Source of the DNA: an uncultured Actinomycetes bacterium | Lineage (GTDB): Bacteria; Actinomycetota; Actinomycetes; Nanopelagicales; Nanopelagicaceae | Reading direction: 5' to 3' | NCBI GenBank assembly: GCA_903827945.1 | Contig: CAIKKN010000031.1 | Coordinates: 1 to 64,000, forward strand | DNA: 64,000 nucleotides | In this document: positions 44,965-53,943 of the stretch, piece by piece | Layout of the letters: each line of letters opens with the position of its first letter | Position numbering within the stretch: position 1 is the stretch's first letter | Notes under the pieces: generated by a model | The model's input: only the letters and a program-made list of their open reading frames with translations | Told to the model about the DNA's origin: nothing | Database searches by the model: none | Position numbers and translations under genes: made by a program

Positions 44965-46523
44965 TTGCATCTCATCTGGCTCGTTCCACTATTCGCCAAC
45001 TTATTGAATTAGGTGTGAGTGATTTTATTTTGTCTCCTGGATCACGAAACGCTCCACTCTCACTTGCACTTTATGAAGCATCTCAAAAAGGTTTGATTGA
45101 CTTGCACGTTCGAATTGATGAACGCGGTGCTGCATATTTCGCTCTTGGTCTCTCTAAAGCCACTGACAAATATGTGGCGCTGATTTGTACGAGCGGCACG
45201 GCTGCTGCAAATTATCACCCTGCCGCCCTCGAGGCTTATCACTCTCAAAGTAAAGTTCTCTTTATTACAGCCGATCGGCCATCTCGCTTAAGAAACACAG
45301 GGGCAAATCAGACCACCATTCAATCTGGAATTCTCTCCCCACTTATTACGGTAGATACCGCAGAAATTCTTGATTGTGCAAAAGTTTTGCAAGCTGGTCC
45401 AGCTCATCTCAATTTGCAATTTGATGAACCGCTCTTGGATGTAGAAAAAGATACAGACTGGTTAGCCGGAATATCAGTCAAAGAATTTCGCACCACCATT
45501 AAGGCGCATGGAAAATTGGAGCTCGGACCTCGCACAATAATTGTTATTGGACACGATTGTGCTGGTCTTCCAAAGGAGCTGCTCCAAGAAGTTGTGACAA
45601 ATTCAGGGCTGCCCGTAATTGCCGAGGATCCTCTTTCATTTGAAAGCTCTGTGCCGCATGCAGCGCTCTTTCTTGCTGATGAGGAAATTAGAAAAAGTCT
45701 TAAAGCAGATCAAATTCTTGTCATCGGTAGGACGACGCTATCTCGAAGTATTAACGCTTATATTGCACAAACTGAAAACATCATCGTGATCGATCCTCGA
45801 GTCGAGGTTGTTGATACAAATCGTCAAGCCACCCAAATTTTACTTTCTCTACCTGCTCTGGCTCCGGTTACAACAGATGCGCAGTGGATAGCAATTTGGG
45901 AAAGAATTGGAAAAAGTGCACAGAGCGCGCTTAATTTAGATTGGTCAGAACAACTTGTCGCGAGAGAGATTGGGAAAAGCATCCCAAGTGGCGCGGCCCT
46001 TTTTGTTGGTTCATCGCGTCCAGTGAGAGACATAGAAGCTTTTGCAGTGCCACGATCTGGAATACATGTATTTGCTAATCGTGGGCTGGCGGGAATTGAC
46101 GGAAATATCTCCACAGCATTTGGAATTTCGACAGCGTTTGAACGAACATATTCAATTCTCGGAGATTTAACTTTTCTTCACGACCTCTCCGCACTTGCAA
46201 ATCCACTCTCACATAACCACACGGTTTTTGTCATAGACAATAATGGTGGGGGTATATTCTCGACGCTTCCGCAATCGGGCTCTGATGGCTTTGAGAAGAT
46301 TTTTGGAACGCCGCACAACTTGAGCGTTGAATTGGTTATTAAAGGCTTTGGCTTCTCAGTTGAGAAAGTAAAAACGCTGAGCGATCTCAGCCGGACTTTT
46401 CAACACAGAGGACTTCACTTTGTCGTGGTGGAAGTTCCCAATCGAGAAGAAAATGCAAGAGTGTTAAGGGAGTTACATCAAAGCGTGGCAAGTGCCGTGC
46501 GCATTGGAAGCAATTTAGCCTGA
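44961..46523 (+). CDS. menD: 2-succinyl-5-enolpyruvyl-6-hydroxy-3-cyclohexene-1-carboxylate synthase
   Basis: The 520-residue thiamine-diphosphate enzyme joins isochorismate and 2-oxoglutarate. The N-terminal domain has FILSPGSRNAPLSLAL and the ThDP-activating Glu in RIDERGAAYFALGL. The C-terminal domain has GDLTFLHDLSAL and FVIDNNGGGIFS. I place the start at GTG 44961, which overlaps the menC stop (GTGA) and has AAGGAG eight bases upstream. Its last 46 bases overlap the convergent isochorismate synthase gene. Confidence 0.94.
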   Translation: MIASHLARSTIRQLIELGVSDFILSPGSRNAPLSLALYEASQKGLIDLHVRIDERGAAYFALGLSKATDKYVALICTSGTAAANYHPAALEAYHSQSKVLFITADRPSRLRNTGANQTTIQSGILSPLITVDTAEILDCAKVLQAGPAHLNLQFDEPLLDVEKDTDWLAGISVKEFRTTIKAHGKLELGPRTIIVIGHDCAGLPKELLQEVVTNSGLPVIAEDPLSFESSVPHAALFLADEEIRKSLKADQILVIGRTTLSRSINAYIAQTENIIVIDPRVEVVDTNRQATQILLSLPALAPVTTDAQWIAIWERIGKSAQSALNLDWSEQLVAREIGKSIPSGAALFVGSSRPVRDIEAFAVPRSGIHVFANRGLAGIDGNISTAFGISTAFERTYSILGDLTFLHDLSALANPLSHNHTVFVIDNNGGGIFSTLPQSGSDGFEKIFGTPHNLSVELVIKGFGFSVEKVKTLSDLSRTFQHRGLHFVVVEVPNREENARVLRELHQSVASAVRIGSNLA

Positions 46524-47707
46524 CTTTCGGCAAGTTCTTCATCAGCGACCGAACCAGCGACAACACCACATCCAGCAAATAATCTAATTGTCTGTAGATC
46601 CGATTCGAGTTTTCCACAGCGCAGGGCAATGCCAACTTCACCGTCACCACGTGCATCAATCCAGCCGACCGGTCCGGCGTAACGACCGCGTGCCATCCCT
46701 TCAATTTCGGAGATGACTTCTCGTGCAATGTCAGTTGGAGTTCCGCATACAGCGGCAGAAGGATGCAGTGCTTTGATAACAGTAAACATATCCACCGGCG
46801 TTGCTGATTCATTAACCACTCCGGTGACATCTGTTGCCAAGTGCATGACATTGGAAAGATGTAAAACGAAGGGCGATTCAGGGACGTTTGTTGAAGAACA
46901 GAAAGGCGCAAGAGCCTCGGCTACTGAACGGACTGCATATTCGTGTTCTTCCAAGTCTTTCGAAGACTTGGCCAATGTAGCGGCGAGCGTTAAGTCTTTT
47001 GCCTCATCACCAGTTTTACGAATCGTTCCAGCGAGAACTCTTGAAGTGACGAGTGATTTACTTAAGCGCACCAAGAGCTCTGGCGTTGCACCAACGAGAT
47101 TTTCAACTAGAAATACCCACGTTGATGGATATTCTGATTCGAGGCGTTGAATAAGGGTTTGAAGGTCAATGGGTGAATTACTCACTGCACTGAGGTCTCT
47201 TGCAAGAACAACTTTTTCGAGTTCACCGTTTTTAATTCTCTCAACTGCAAGTGAGACCCGAGACTTCCATTCACTTTCAGAGATAGATCCTGCTCCCCAA
47301 TTAATCGATAGAGCTTGATTCTCAAGGGTTCGGGGCTCAATTATTGGTTGCTGAGAATCTCCAATCCACGTTATCCAGGATTTCCCGCCTTTGCGACCAA
47401 CAATGATTTCAGGAATTATAAGTTCTGATTCATCCGTATCAAGAAAAGAGAATGACGTAAAAAGTATTGGACCAGTACCGCTGCCATGAACATTATTGTG
47501 AATTGTTAATTGCGAAAGTTCATTGCGCCACCATTGTGAAGCTTCGGTGAAGCGCTTTGGCCCGCTGACTACATGCGATTTATATTTTCCAAATCCAACG
47601 AGACCATCTCCACCACGAATCCACGAAGTTGAAATTGGAAAGGGCGCCTTGACTTCACTGAGTTTTGGAAGTTCACCAAGAATCTCAGTTGTTATAGAAG
47701 TGGACAC
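46478..47707 (-). CDS. menF: Isochorismate synthase
   Basis: The 409-residue chorismate-utilising enzyme converts chorismate to isochorismate, the entry to menaquinone synthesis. The C-terminal catalytic core has KVVLARDLSA, VGATPELLVRLS, SRVLAGTIRKTGDE, SKDLEEHEYAV, HLATDVTG, LHPSAAVCGTP and the terminal GCGVVAGSVADEE metal/active-site block. Placement beside menD supports a menaquinone rather than siderophore role. It is read on the opposite strand, so it is probably not co-regulated with menBCD. BioY is encoded four bases upstream. Confidence 0.92.
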   Translation of the reverse strand: MSTSITTEILGELPKLSEVKAPFPISTSWIRGGDGLVGFGKYKSHVVSGPKRFTEASQWWRNELSQLTIHNNVHGSGTGPILFTSFSFLDTDESELIIPEIIVGRKGGKSWITWIGDSQQPIIEPRTLENQALSINWGAGSISESEWKSRVSLAVERIKNGELEKVVLARDLSAVSNSPIDLQTLIQRLESEYPSTWVFLVENLVGATPELLVRLSKSLVTSRVLAGTIRKTGDEAKDLTLAATLAKSSKDLEEHEYAVRSVAEALAPFCSSTNVPESPFVLHLSNVMHLATDVTGVVNESATPVDMFTVIKALHPSAAVCGTPTDIAREVISEIEGMARGRYAGPVGWIDARGDGEVGIALRCGKLESDLQTIRLFAGCGVVAGSVADEELAESQAKLLPMRTALATL

Positions 47708-47711
47708 GCCC

Positions 47712-48296
47712 TTACTTTAGGCGGGTTACTAATCTCCACACAACTGGAAGTGAGGTGCTGGCAATAGCGATTTTGAGCGCTTCTGCTGCGATAAACGGCG
47801 TGAATCCATGAGCAAATGTCCAACTCCATGATTGCGCAGTAACGTGTTGTAGCCAAAGAACACCGAAAGCGAATATCACTACGTTACTAACGAGCATGGT
47901 TGGAATCACAGTCGAGAAACGTTGGTCCAATTTCTTTTGAGCTAATGCTCCAGAGATGTATGAGGCTGCTGCCATTCCAACGAGGTATCCGCCCGTAGCT
48001 CCGGTTAAGTGAGATAGCCCATGTGTCGACTGTGTGAAAACAGGAAGGCCCGCAACCCCAGCAGCGATGTACAGAGAAATTGTGGCAAGACCTAAATTTG
48101 CTCCGTAAGCAGTTCCAAGAAGAAGGACTGCGAGTGTTTGTCCGGTAAAGGGAACAGGGGAACCAGGAAGTGGAAATGAGATTTGAGCCATAAGGGCGAT
48201 GAATAGAGTTCCGCCGACTGCGAGCGCCGTGTTAATTGCCAGCGTTGAGCGTGAAACAAGTGCGTAACGAAGTGTTGGTTGCAATTGGGTGGTCAT
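47712..48296 (-). CDS. bioY: BioY biotin transporter substrate-binding subunit
   Basis: The 194-residue protein has about six membrane segments. The BioY signature PVPFTGQTLAVLLLGTAYG and the GLSHLTGATGGYLVGMAAA segment are present. BioY binds biotin in the membrane and works with an ECF energising module, which is not in this window. The start is ATG 48296 with AGAGAGG seven bases upstream, so this gene looks leadered; a TAGGCT hexamer on the minus strand further upstream could be its -10. The frame extends upstream, but that start would lie in the divergent menG region. It runs into menF with a four-base gap. Confidence 0.9.
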   Translation of the reverse strand: MTTQLQPTLRYALVSRSTLAINTALAVGGTLFIALMAQISFPLPGSPVPFTGQTLAVLLLGTAYGANLGLATISLYIAAGVAGLPVFTQSTHGLSHLTGATGGYLVGMAAASYISGALAQKKLDQRFSTVIPTMLVSNVVIFAFGVLWLQHVTAQSWSWTFAHGFTPFIAAEALKIAIASTSLPVVWRLVTRLK

Positions 48297-48347
48297 ATCG
48301 GCCTCTCTGGATTTGTAAAGAAAGCCTACTCCCACAAGAATGTACGC

Positions 48348-49058
48348 GTGGGTAAGAAAGCAGATCTGAATAAGGATCCAGAAGAAGTAGCCGCCATGTT
48401 CGATGGTGTTGCTAAGCGCTATGACTTTATTAATGATCTCCTAAGTCTTAACCGAACTAAAGCGTGGCGCAAAGTCGCGACATCAATTATTGCTCCAAAA
48501 AAAGGGATGCGAATACTCGATATTGCTGCCGGTACGGGTTCTTCAAGTCGCCCCCTCGCCGATGCGGGTGCCGACGTAGTAGCTCTTGATTTTTCGCAGG
48601 GGATGTTAGATGCCGGGCGCAAGAGAAACCCAGATCTCACATTTATTCAAGGTGACGCGTTAAAACTTCCATTTGGCGAAAATGAATTTGATGTTGCAAC
48701 CATTTCATTTGGCCTTCGAAATACAAGCAGTGCTAAAGCTGCGCTCGCCGATGCCTTCCGCGTTGTAAAACCTGGGGGAAGAATGGTGGTTGTCGAATTC
48801 AGCCATCCAACAAATAGAATTTTTCGGACCATTTATATGAAGTACCTGATGGGCGCTCTTCCGACTATTGCCAAGAAGACCTCTTCAAATCCCGATGCCT
48901 ATATATATTTGGCGCAATCCATTCAAGCGTGGCCGAATCAAAAGGGCTTGGCGCAAGTTATGGAGTCGGCTGGCTGGGAAAGGGTCGGCTGGCAGGATCT
49001 GACCTTGGGGATTGTGGCTATCCACATCGGACATAAACCTATTTCGACACAGAATTAG
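48348..49058 (+). CDS. menG: Demethylmenaquinone methyltransferase
   Basis: The 236-residue SAM-dependent enzyme (UbiE/MenG family) makes menaquinone from demethylmenaquinone, the last step of the pathway. The SAM site is ILDIAAGTGSSSRPLADAG, followed by GDALKLPFGENEFDVATISFGLRN and the C-terminal WQDLTLGIVAIHIG. I chose GTG 48348 (MGKKADLNKDPEEV). The N-terminal DPEEVAAMFDGVAKRYDFIN is the family signature and must be included. It is divergent from bioY and followed by the nuo operon 71 bases later. Confidence 0.93.
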   Translation: MGKKADLNKDPEEVAAMFDGVAKRYDFINDLLSLNRTKAWRKVATSIIAPKKGMRILDIAAGTGSSSRPLADAGADVVALDFSQGMLDAGRKRNPDLTFIQGDALKLPFGENEFDVATISFGLRNTSSAKAALADAFRVVKPGGRMVVVEFSHPTNRIFRTIYMKYLMGALPTIAKKTSSNPDAYIYLAQSIQAWPNQKGLAQVMESAGWERVGWQDLTLGIVAIHIGHKPISTQN

Positions 49059-49114
49059 CGTGAAATTCGGGCAAATGTGACTTACGACAAATTCCTTCTG
49101 GAGCGGTTGCCCCG

Positions 49115-49129
49115 TAGACTGCAGGCATC
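49115..49129 (+). promoter_or_regulatory. Near-leaderless promoter of the nuo operon
   Basis: TAGACT (49115-49120) is nine bases before the nuoA ATG at 49130. No Shine-Dalgarno sequence or strong -35 is visible. It would drive a transcript of about 15 kb. Confidence 0.5.
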
Positions 49130-49489
49130 ATGAATCCATACGTCCCGATTCTTGCAATAGGCGCCATAGGTTTTGGTTTCGCCGCATTCTCAGTAGTCGT
49201 CACTTCAATTACTGGGCCAAAGCGCTACAACAGAGCAAAATCTGCAGCATACGAGTGTGGAATTGAACCATCCCCGCAGGCAGCAGGCGGAGGTCGCTTC
49301 CCGGTTAAGTTCTTCATCACAGCGATGCTCTTCATCGTTTTCGATATTGAAATTGTTTTTCTTTACCCATGGGCAGTTACATTCGACAAGCTCGGACTTT
49401 TCGGACTTGTTGAAATGCTTATTTTTATTCTCACTGTCTTTGTGGCTTATGCATATGTCTGGCGACGTGGTGGATTGGAATGGGATTAA
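49130..49489 (+). CDS. nuoA: NADH-quinone oxidoreductase subunit A
   Basis: The 119-residue membrane subunit of complex I has three helices. The conserved SAAYECGIEPSP loop and the FFITAMLFIVFDIEIVFLYPW helix are diagnostic. It is the first of 14 nuo genes in canonical order and is followed without a gap by nuoB. Confidence 0.96.
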   Translation: MNPYVPILAIGAIGFGFAAFSVVVTSITGPKRYNRAKSAAYECGIEPSPQAAGGGRFPVKFFITAMLFIVFDIEIVFLYPWAVTFDKLGLFGLVEMLIFILTVFVAYAYVWRRGGLEWD

Positions 49490-50044
49490 ATGGGATTAGA
49501 AGAGAAATTACCTAGCGGCATTATGCTGACAACGGTAGAAAAACTTGCCGGATATATTCGCAAGAGTTCACTGTGGCCAGCTAGCTTTGGCCTTGCATGT
49601 TGCGCTATTGAAATGATGGCAACAACAACAGCCAAGTACGATTTATCTCGATTTGGAATGGAAGTCTTTCGTGGATCTCCGCGCCAGGCTGATCTCATGA
49701 TCGTAGCCGGTCGCTTGTCGAATAAAATGGCGCCAGTACTGCGACAAATTTATGATCAAATGGCTGGACCAAAATGGGTTCTTGCAATGGGAGCGTGTGC
49801 TTCATCGGGCGGAATGTTTAATAATTACGCAATCGTCCAAGGCGTTGATCACATTGTTCCGGTAGATATCTACCTTCCAGGCTGCCCACCACGCCCAGAA
49901 ATGTTGATGGATGCAATTATTAAATTGCACGAACAAATTTCTGATACAAAACTCGGATCAAATCGTGCACAAATTATTCGCGAAGTTGAGGCAGCTGCGC
50001 TCGCTTCCAAACCAGTTCATCAGATCACGGGTCTTCTCGCATGA
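49490..50044 (+). CDS. nuoB: NADH-quinone oxidoreductase subunit B
   Basis: The 184-residue peripheral-arm subunit carries cluster N2. Its ligands are Cys37, Cys38 (ACCAIEMMA), Cys103 ([10 protein letters not shown]) and Cys132 ([10 protein letters not shown]). N2 passes electrons to menaquinone. It overlaps nuoC by four bases. Confidence 0.97.
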   Translation: MGLEEKLPSGIMLTTVEKLAGYIRKSSLWPASFGLACCAIEMMATTTAKYDLSRFGMEVFRGSPRQADLMIVAGRLSNKMAPVLRQIYDQMAGPKWVLAMGACASSGGMFNNYAIVQGVDHIVPVDIYLPGCPPRPEMLMDAIIKLHEQISDTKLGSNRAQIIREVEAAALASKPVHQITGLLA

Positions 50045-50679
50045 GTCAAAACGAGGGAATGTTTGGCGTTCATGGCACCGGAGATACATCTGGTTTTGGT
50101 GGTCTAGTTCGCACAGGGGTATCTACTGGATCCTCAGAACGCCCATATGGCAGCTACTTTGATGATGTAGCCGATGATTTGGAGCGTGCGTATCCAGATT
50201 TCAACGATGCAATCGAAGCTGTAGTTGTACAAAACGGAGAATTAACTCTCCACGTGAAGCGTGAGAAGTTGGAAGAGGTCGCGAGAATTCTTCGTGACAA
50301 CTCCAACCTTCAATTTGAAATGTGCTTAGGAGTTAGCGGCGTTCACTATCCAGAACAAAGCGGTCGCGAACTGCATGCTGTCTATCCTCTTCTGTCGATC
50401 TCTCGAAATCGTCGAATTCGCTTAGAAGTTTCAGTTCCAGATAGCGATCCACACATTCCAACTCTTGTAGAGGTTTGGGCTGGAAACAACTGGCATGAGC
50501 GCGAAACTTTTGACATGTTTGGAATTATTTTTGATGGTCATGCCGGATTGACTCGAATCTTGATGCCAGATGATTGGGCCGGGCATCCACAACGTAAGGA
50601 TTATCCACTCGGTGGAATTCCAGTTGAGTTCCACGGCGCAACAATCCCAGCCCCTAGCGAGCGTAGGAGCTATCGATGA
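50041..50679 (+). CDS. nuoC: NADH-quinone oxidoreductase subunit C
   Basis: The 212-residue subunit of the connecting module has an N-terminal extension rich in Gly and Ser (about 60 residues). The 30-kDa subunit core includes [17 protein letters not shown], the signature [17 protein letters not shown], and a C-terminal [12 protein letters not shown]. It is separate from nuoD, unlike the fused nuoCD of E. coli, and overlaps it by four bases. Confidence 0.96.
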   Translation: MSQNEGMFGVHGTGDTSGFGGLVRTGVSTGSSERPYGSYFDDVADDLERAYPDFNDAIEAVVVQNGELTLHVKREKLEEVARILRDNSNLQFEMCLGVSGVHYPEQSGRELHAVYPLLSISRNRRIRLEVSVPDSDPHIPTLVEVWAGNNWHERETFDMFGIIFDGHAGLTRILMPDDWAGHPQRKDYPLGGIPVEFHGATIPAPSERRSYR

Positions 50680-52010
50680 CCTTTGATCCATATGCATCAT
50701 CTCGCGAAACAACTGAAGGCCGCGTTTATTCTGTAACTGGTGGAGATTGGGATGAACTCTCAACTGAAATTGGTGCAACAAAAGAGGAACGTGTCGTTGT
50801 TAACATGGGTCCTCAGCACCCTTCAACTCACGGCGTACTTCGTTTAATTCTTGAACTTGAAGGCGAGACGGTCACTGAAGCTCGTTGTGGAATTGGATAT
50901 TTGCACACTGGTATTGAAAAAAATACGGAATATCGCACATGGACTCAAGGAGTTACATACGTAACCCGCATGGATTACTTAGCTCCAATTTTCAATGAGA
51001 CGGCTTATTGCATGTCAGTTGAAAAGTTACTTGGAATCACTGAGCAAATTCCAGAACGTGCACAAGTTATTCGCGTCATGATGATGGAGCTCAACCGAAT
51101 TTCTTCTCACATGGTTTGTTTCGGTACGGGTGGGCTTGAACTCGGCGCCCTAACACCTATTTTCTTTGCATTCCGTGATCGTGAAACTGTGCTCGATATT
51201 TTCGAAGAAGTTTCTGGTCTGCGTATGAACATGGCCTACATCCGCCCAGGTGGAGTTGCCCAGGATGTTCCTGCAGATGCGGTTTCTCGTATTCGTGAAG
51301 CCTGCCGTGATATGCGTAAGAGTTTTAAAGATAACGAGACACTTTTAGTTGGTAACTCAATCTGGATGAAACGCACAAAGGATGTCGGATATCTAGATCT
51401 TGCAGGTTGTATGACCCTTGGTGTTACCGGCCCAATTCTTCGAGCTGCTGGTATGCCTTGGGATCTTCGCAAGTCTCAACCTTATTCTGGCTATGAAAAT
51501 TATAATTTTGATGTCATCACAACAGATACATCAGATGCCTATGGTCGCTTCTTAGTCCGATTGGGCGAACTCGAGCAGTCACTTCGCATCATTGAGCAGT
51601 GCTGTGATTTCCTCGATAAGTTAAATGGCGCTCCCGTTATGGTTGCAGATAAAAAGATTGCATGGCCCGCTCAACTTTCAGTGAGCGCTGATGGAATGGG
51701 AAATTCACTTTCACATATTCGAGAAATTATGGGCGAATCAATGGAAGCTCTCATTCATCACTTCAAGATTGTTACAGAAGGTTTTCGAGTTCCTGCAGGC
51801 CAGGCATACGCAGCGGTGGAATCTCCGCGCGGAGAAACTGGCGTCCACACCGTTTCAGATGGCGGAACTCGTCCTTATCGAGTGCATTTCCGCGAGCCAT
51901 CTTTTAACAACCTTCAATCAACTGCAGCTATGTGTGAAGGCGGCATGATTGCAGACGTAATTTCTGCTGTTGCTTCAATTGACCCAGTTATGGGAGGCGT
52001 AGACCGCTAA
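50676..52010 (+). CDS. nuoD: NADH-quinone oxidoreductase subunit D
   Basis: The 444-residue 49-kDa subunit contributes to the quinone-binding cavity. Conserved segments are [46 protein letters not shown] and [16 protein letters not shown]. It overlaps nuoE by one base. Confidence 0.97.
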   Translation: MTFDPYASSRETTEGRVYSVTGGDWDELSTEIGATKEERVVVNMGPQHPSTHGVLRLILELEGETVTEARCGIGYLHTGIEKNTEYRTWTQGVTYVTRMDYLAPIFNETAYCMSVEKLLGITEQIPERAQVIRVMMMELNRISSHMVCFGTGGLELGALTPIFFAFRDRETVLDIFEEVSGLRMNMAYIRPGGVAQDVPADAVSRIREACRDMRKSFKDNETLLVGNSIWMKRTKDVGYLDLAGCMTLGVTGPILRAAGMPWDLRKSQPYSGYENYNFDVITTDTSDAYGRFLVRLGELEQSLRIIEQCCDFLDKLNGAPVMVADKKIAWPAQLSVSADGMGNSLSHIREIMGESMEALIHHFKIVTEGFRVPAGQAYAAVESPRGETGVHTVSDGGTRPYRVHFREPSFNNLQSTAAMCEGGMIADVISAVASIDPVMGGVDR

Positions 52011-52636
52011 TGTCTTATTCATCAGAAAATATTGCAACTATGGATTCAATAATTGCCCGTTATCCGCGGAAGCGTTCTGCAATTATGCCCCTTCTTCACT
52101 TTGTCCAAGCGATTGAAGGTTTTGTAACTTCAGAAGGCATCGAACTTATTGCTAAGAAATTGGAACTTGAAACTGCGGAAGTGACAGCAGTATCAACTTT
52201 CTACACGCAATATAAGAGCGAACCCGTTGGTGAATATCACGTAGGTGTGTGCATTAATACTCTTTGTGCGGTGATGGGCGGAGATGAAATTTACAAGTCT
52301 GTTTCAGATCACCTTGGAATCGGAAACGATGAAGTCACAAAAGATGGAAAAGTTTCTTTAGAGCGTATCGAATGTAACGCTGCTTGCGACTACGCACCTG
52401 TCGTTATGGTCAACTGGGAATTCTTTGATAATCAAACACCTCAAAGCGTGAAGGACTTGGTCGATGGTGCGCGAAACGGCAATCCACCTGCCCCAACTCG
52501 TGGTCCAAAGAGCCTTCGTACCTGGAAAGAAAATTCAGCAGTGCTTGCTGGTATTTCTGATGGGCTTGCAGGCGAAGGAGTTTCCGCAGGGGAGCCATCC
52601 AAACTTGGTTTGAAGTTATCGAAAGAGGGCAAGTAA
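52010..52636 (+). CDS. nuoE: NADH-quinone oxidoreductase subunit E
   Basis: The 208-residue NADH-module subunit binds the 2Fe-2S cluster N1a. Its ligands are Cys81, Cys86 (VCINTLC), Cys122 and Cys126 (ECNAACDYAP). A C-terminal tail of about 60 residues beyond the thioredoxin-like fold is rich in Pro, Gly and Ser. It lies five bases before nuoF. Confidence 0.96.
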   Translation: MSYSSENIATMDSIIARYPRKRSAIMPLLHFVQAIEGFVTSEGIELIAKKLELETAEVTAVSTFYTQYKSEPVGEYHVGVCINTLCAVMGGDEIYKSVSDHLGIGNDEVTKDGKVSLERIECNAACDYAPVVMVNWEFFDNQTPQSVKDLVDGARNGNPPAPTRGPKSLRTWKENSAVLAGISDGLAGEGVSAGEPSKLGLKLSKEGK

Positions 52637-52641
52637 TTAAC

Positions 52642-53943
52642 ATGAGCAAACTATCGCCAGTTCTTTCAGCTCATTGGGATGAAGCAGACTCTTTCACCAT
52701 TGATGGCTATCGTCGCAACGGCGGATACAACGCCGCAAAGACAGCTCTTGATATGGATGCGGATGCAGTCATTCAACTCGTTAAAGATTCAGGACTTCGT
52801 GGACGCGGTGGCGCTGGTTTCCCAACAGGCATGAAGTGGGGATTCATCCCACAAAACGATGGAAAAGATCACTACCTCGTTGTGAATGCTGATGAATCAG
52901 AGCCTGGGACTTGTAAAGATATGCCTCTTTTGATGGCGAATCCACATTCTTTGATCGAAGGAATCATCATTGCTTCTTATGCAATTCGCGCGAACTACGC
53001 TTTTATTTATCTTCGTGGCGAGGTGGTGCATGTTTATCGCCGAGTACAGCAAGCAATTCAAGATGCATATGCTGCTGGGCTGCTTGGAAAGAATATCAAT
53101 GGAAAAGGCTTTGATTTAGAGCTTGTCTTACATGCAGGAGCCGGTGCTTACATCTGTGGTGAAGAGACTGCGCTTCTTGATTCACTCGAAGGATTCCGTG
53201 GACAACCTCGGCTTCGTCCACCATTCCCTGCGATTGCGGGACTTTATGCTCGTCCAACAGTTGTGAACAATGTTGAGTCGATCGCATCTGTGCCAGCAAT
53301 TATTGCAAATGGTGTTGAGTGGTTCCAAGCAATGGGAACAGAGAAGAGCAAAGGATTTACTTTGTACTCACTGTCCGGCCATGTAAAAAACCCTGGACAA
53401 TTTGAAGCACCTCTCGGAATCACACTTCGAGAACTCCTTGAAATGGCTGGCGGAATGCGAGACGGTCACGAGCTCAAGTTCTGGACTCCAGGTGGATCAT
53501 CTACTCCAATGTTTACTCAAGAGCATCTTGATGTGCCTCTAGATTACGAAGGCGTTGGCGCTGCTGGTTCAATGCTTGGAACTAAAGCGCTACAAATTTT
53601 TGATGAAACAACCTGCGTAGTTCGAGCAGTACTCCGATGGACAGAGTTCTACAAGCATGAATCATGCGGAAAATGCACACCTTGCCGCGAAGGAACGTGG
53701 TGGCTGGTTCAGGCTCTCAAGGAACTCGAAGCAGGTCGTGGAACTTCTGCCGATCTTGATAAGTTATTAGATATCGTCGACAACATTGCAGGGCGTTCAT
53801 TCTGTGCCCTTGCCGATGGTGCTGCAAGTCCAATCGTCTCCTCCATGAAGCATTTCCGCGCTGAGTATCAACGCCATTTAGATCTTGGAAGTTGCCCATT
53901 TGATCCGATTGCCTCAACACTATTTGCTGGAGTTCACTCATGA
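52642..53943 (+). CDS. nuoF: NADH-quinone oxidoreductase subunit F
   Basis: The 433-residue subunit oxidises NADH. The FMN/NADH region is [18 protein letters not shown], followed by [12 protein letters not shown] and [21 protein letters not shown]. The N3 4Fe-4S ligands are in [12 protein letters not shown], with a fourth Cys in SFCALADGA. It overlaps nuoG by four bases. Confidence 0.97.
   Translation: MSKLSPVLSAHWDEADSFTIDGYRRNGGYNAAKTALDMDADAVIQLVKDSGLRGRGGAGFPTGMKWGFIPQNDGKDHYLVVNADESEPGTCKDMPLLMANPHSLIEGIIIASYAIRANYAFIYLRGEVVHVYRRVQQAIQDAYAAGLLGKNINGKGFDLELVLHAGAGAYICGEETALLDSLEGFRGQPRLRPPFPAIAGLYARPTVVNNVESIASVPAIIANGVEWFQAMGTEKSKGFTLYSLSGHVKNPGQFEAPLGITLRELLEMAGGMRDGHELKFWTPGGSSTPMFTQEHLDVPLDYEGVGAAGSMLGTKALQIFDETTCVVRAVLRWTEFYKHESCGKCTPCREGTWWLVQALKELEAGRGTSADLDKLLDIVDNIAGRSFCALADGAASPIVSSMKHFRAEYQRHLDLGSCPFDPIASTLFAGVHS

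Noticed and set aside
46387-46911. A 174-residue minus-strand frame across the menD and isochorismate synthase ends
   Set aside because: It is out of frame with both genes, rich in Leu, Cys and His without motif, and lies over strongly recognisable sequence of both enzymes.
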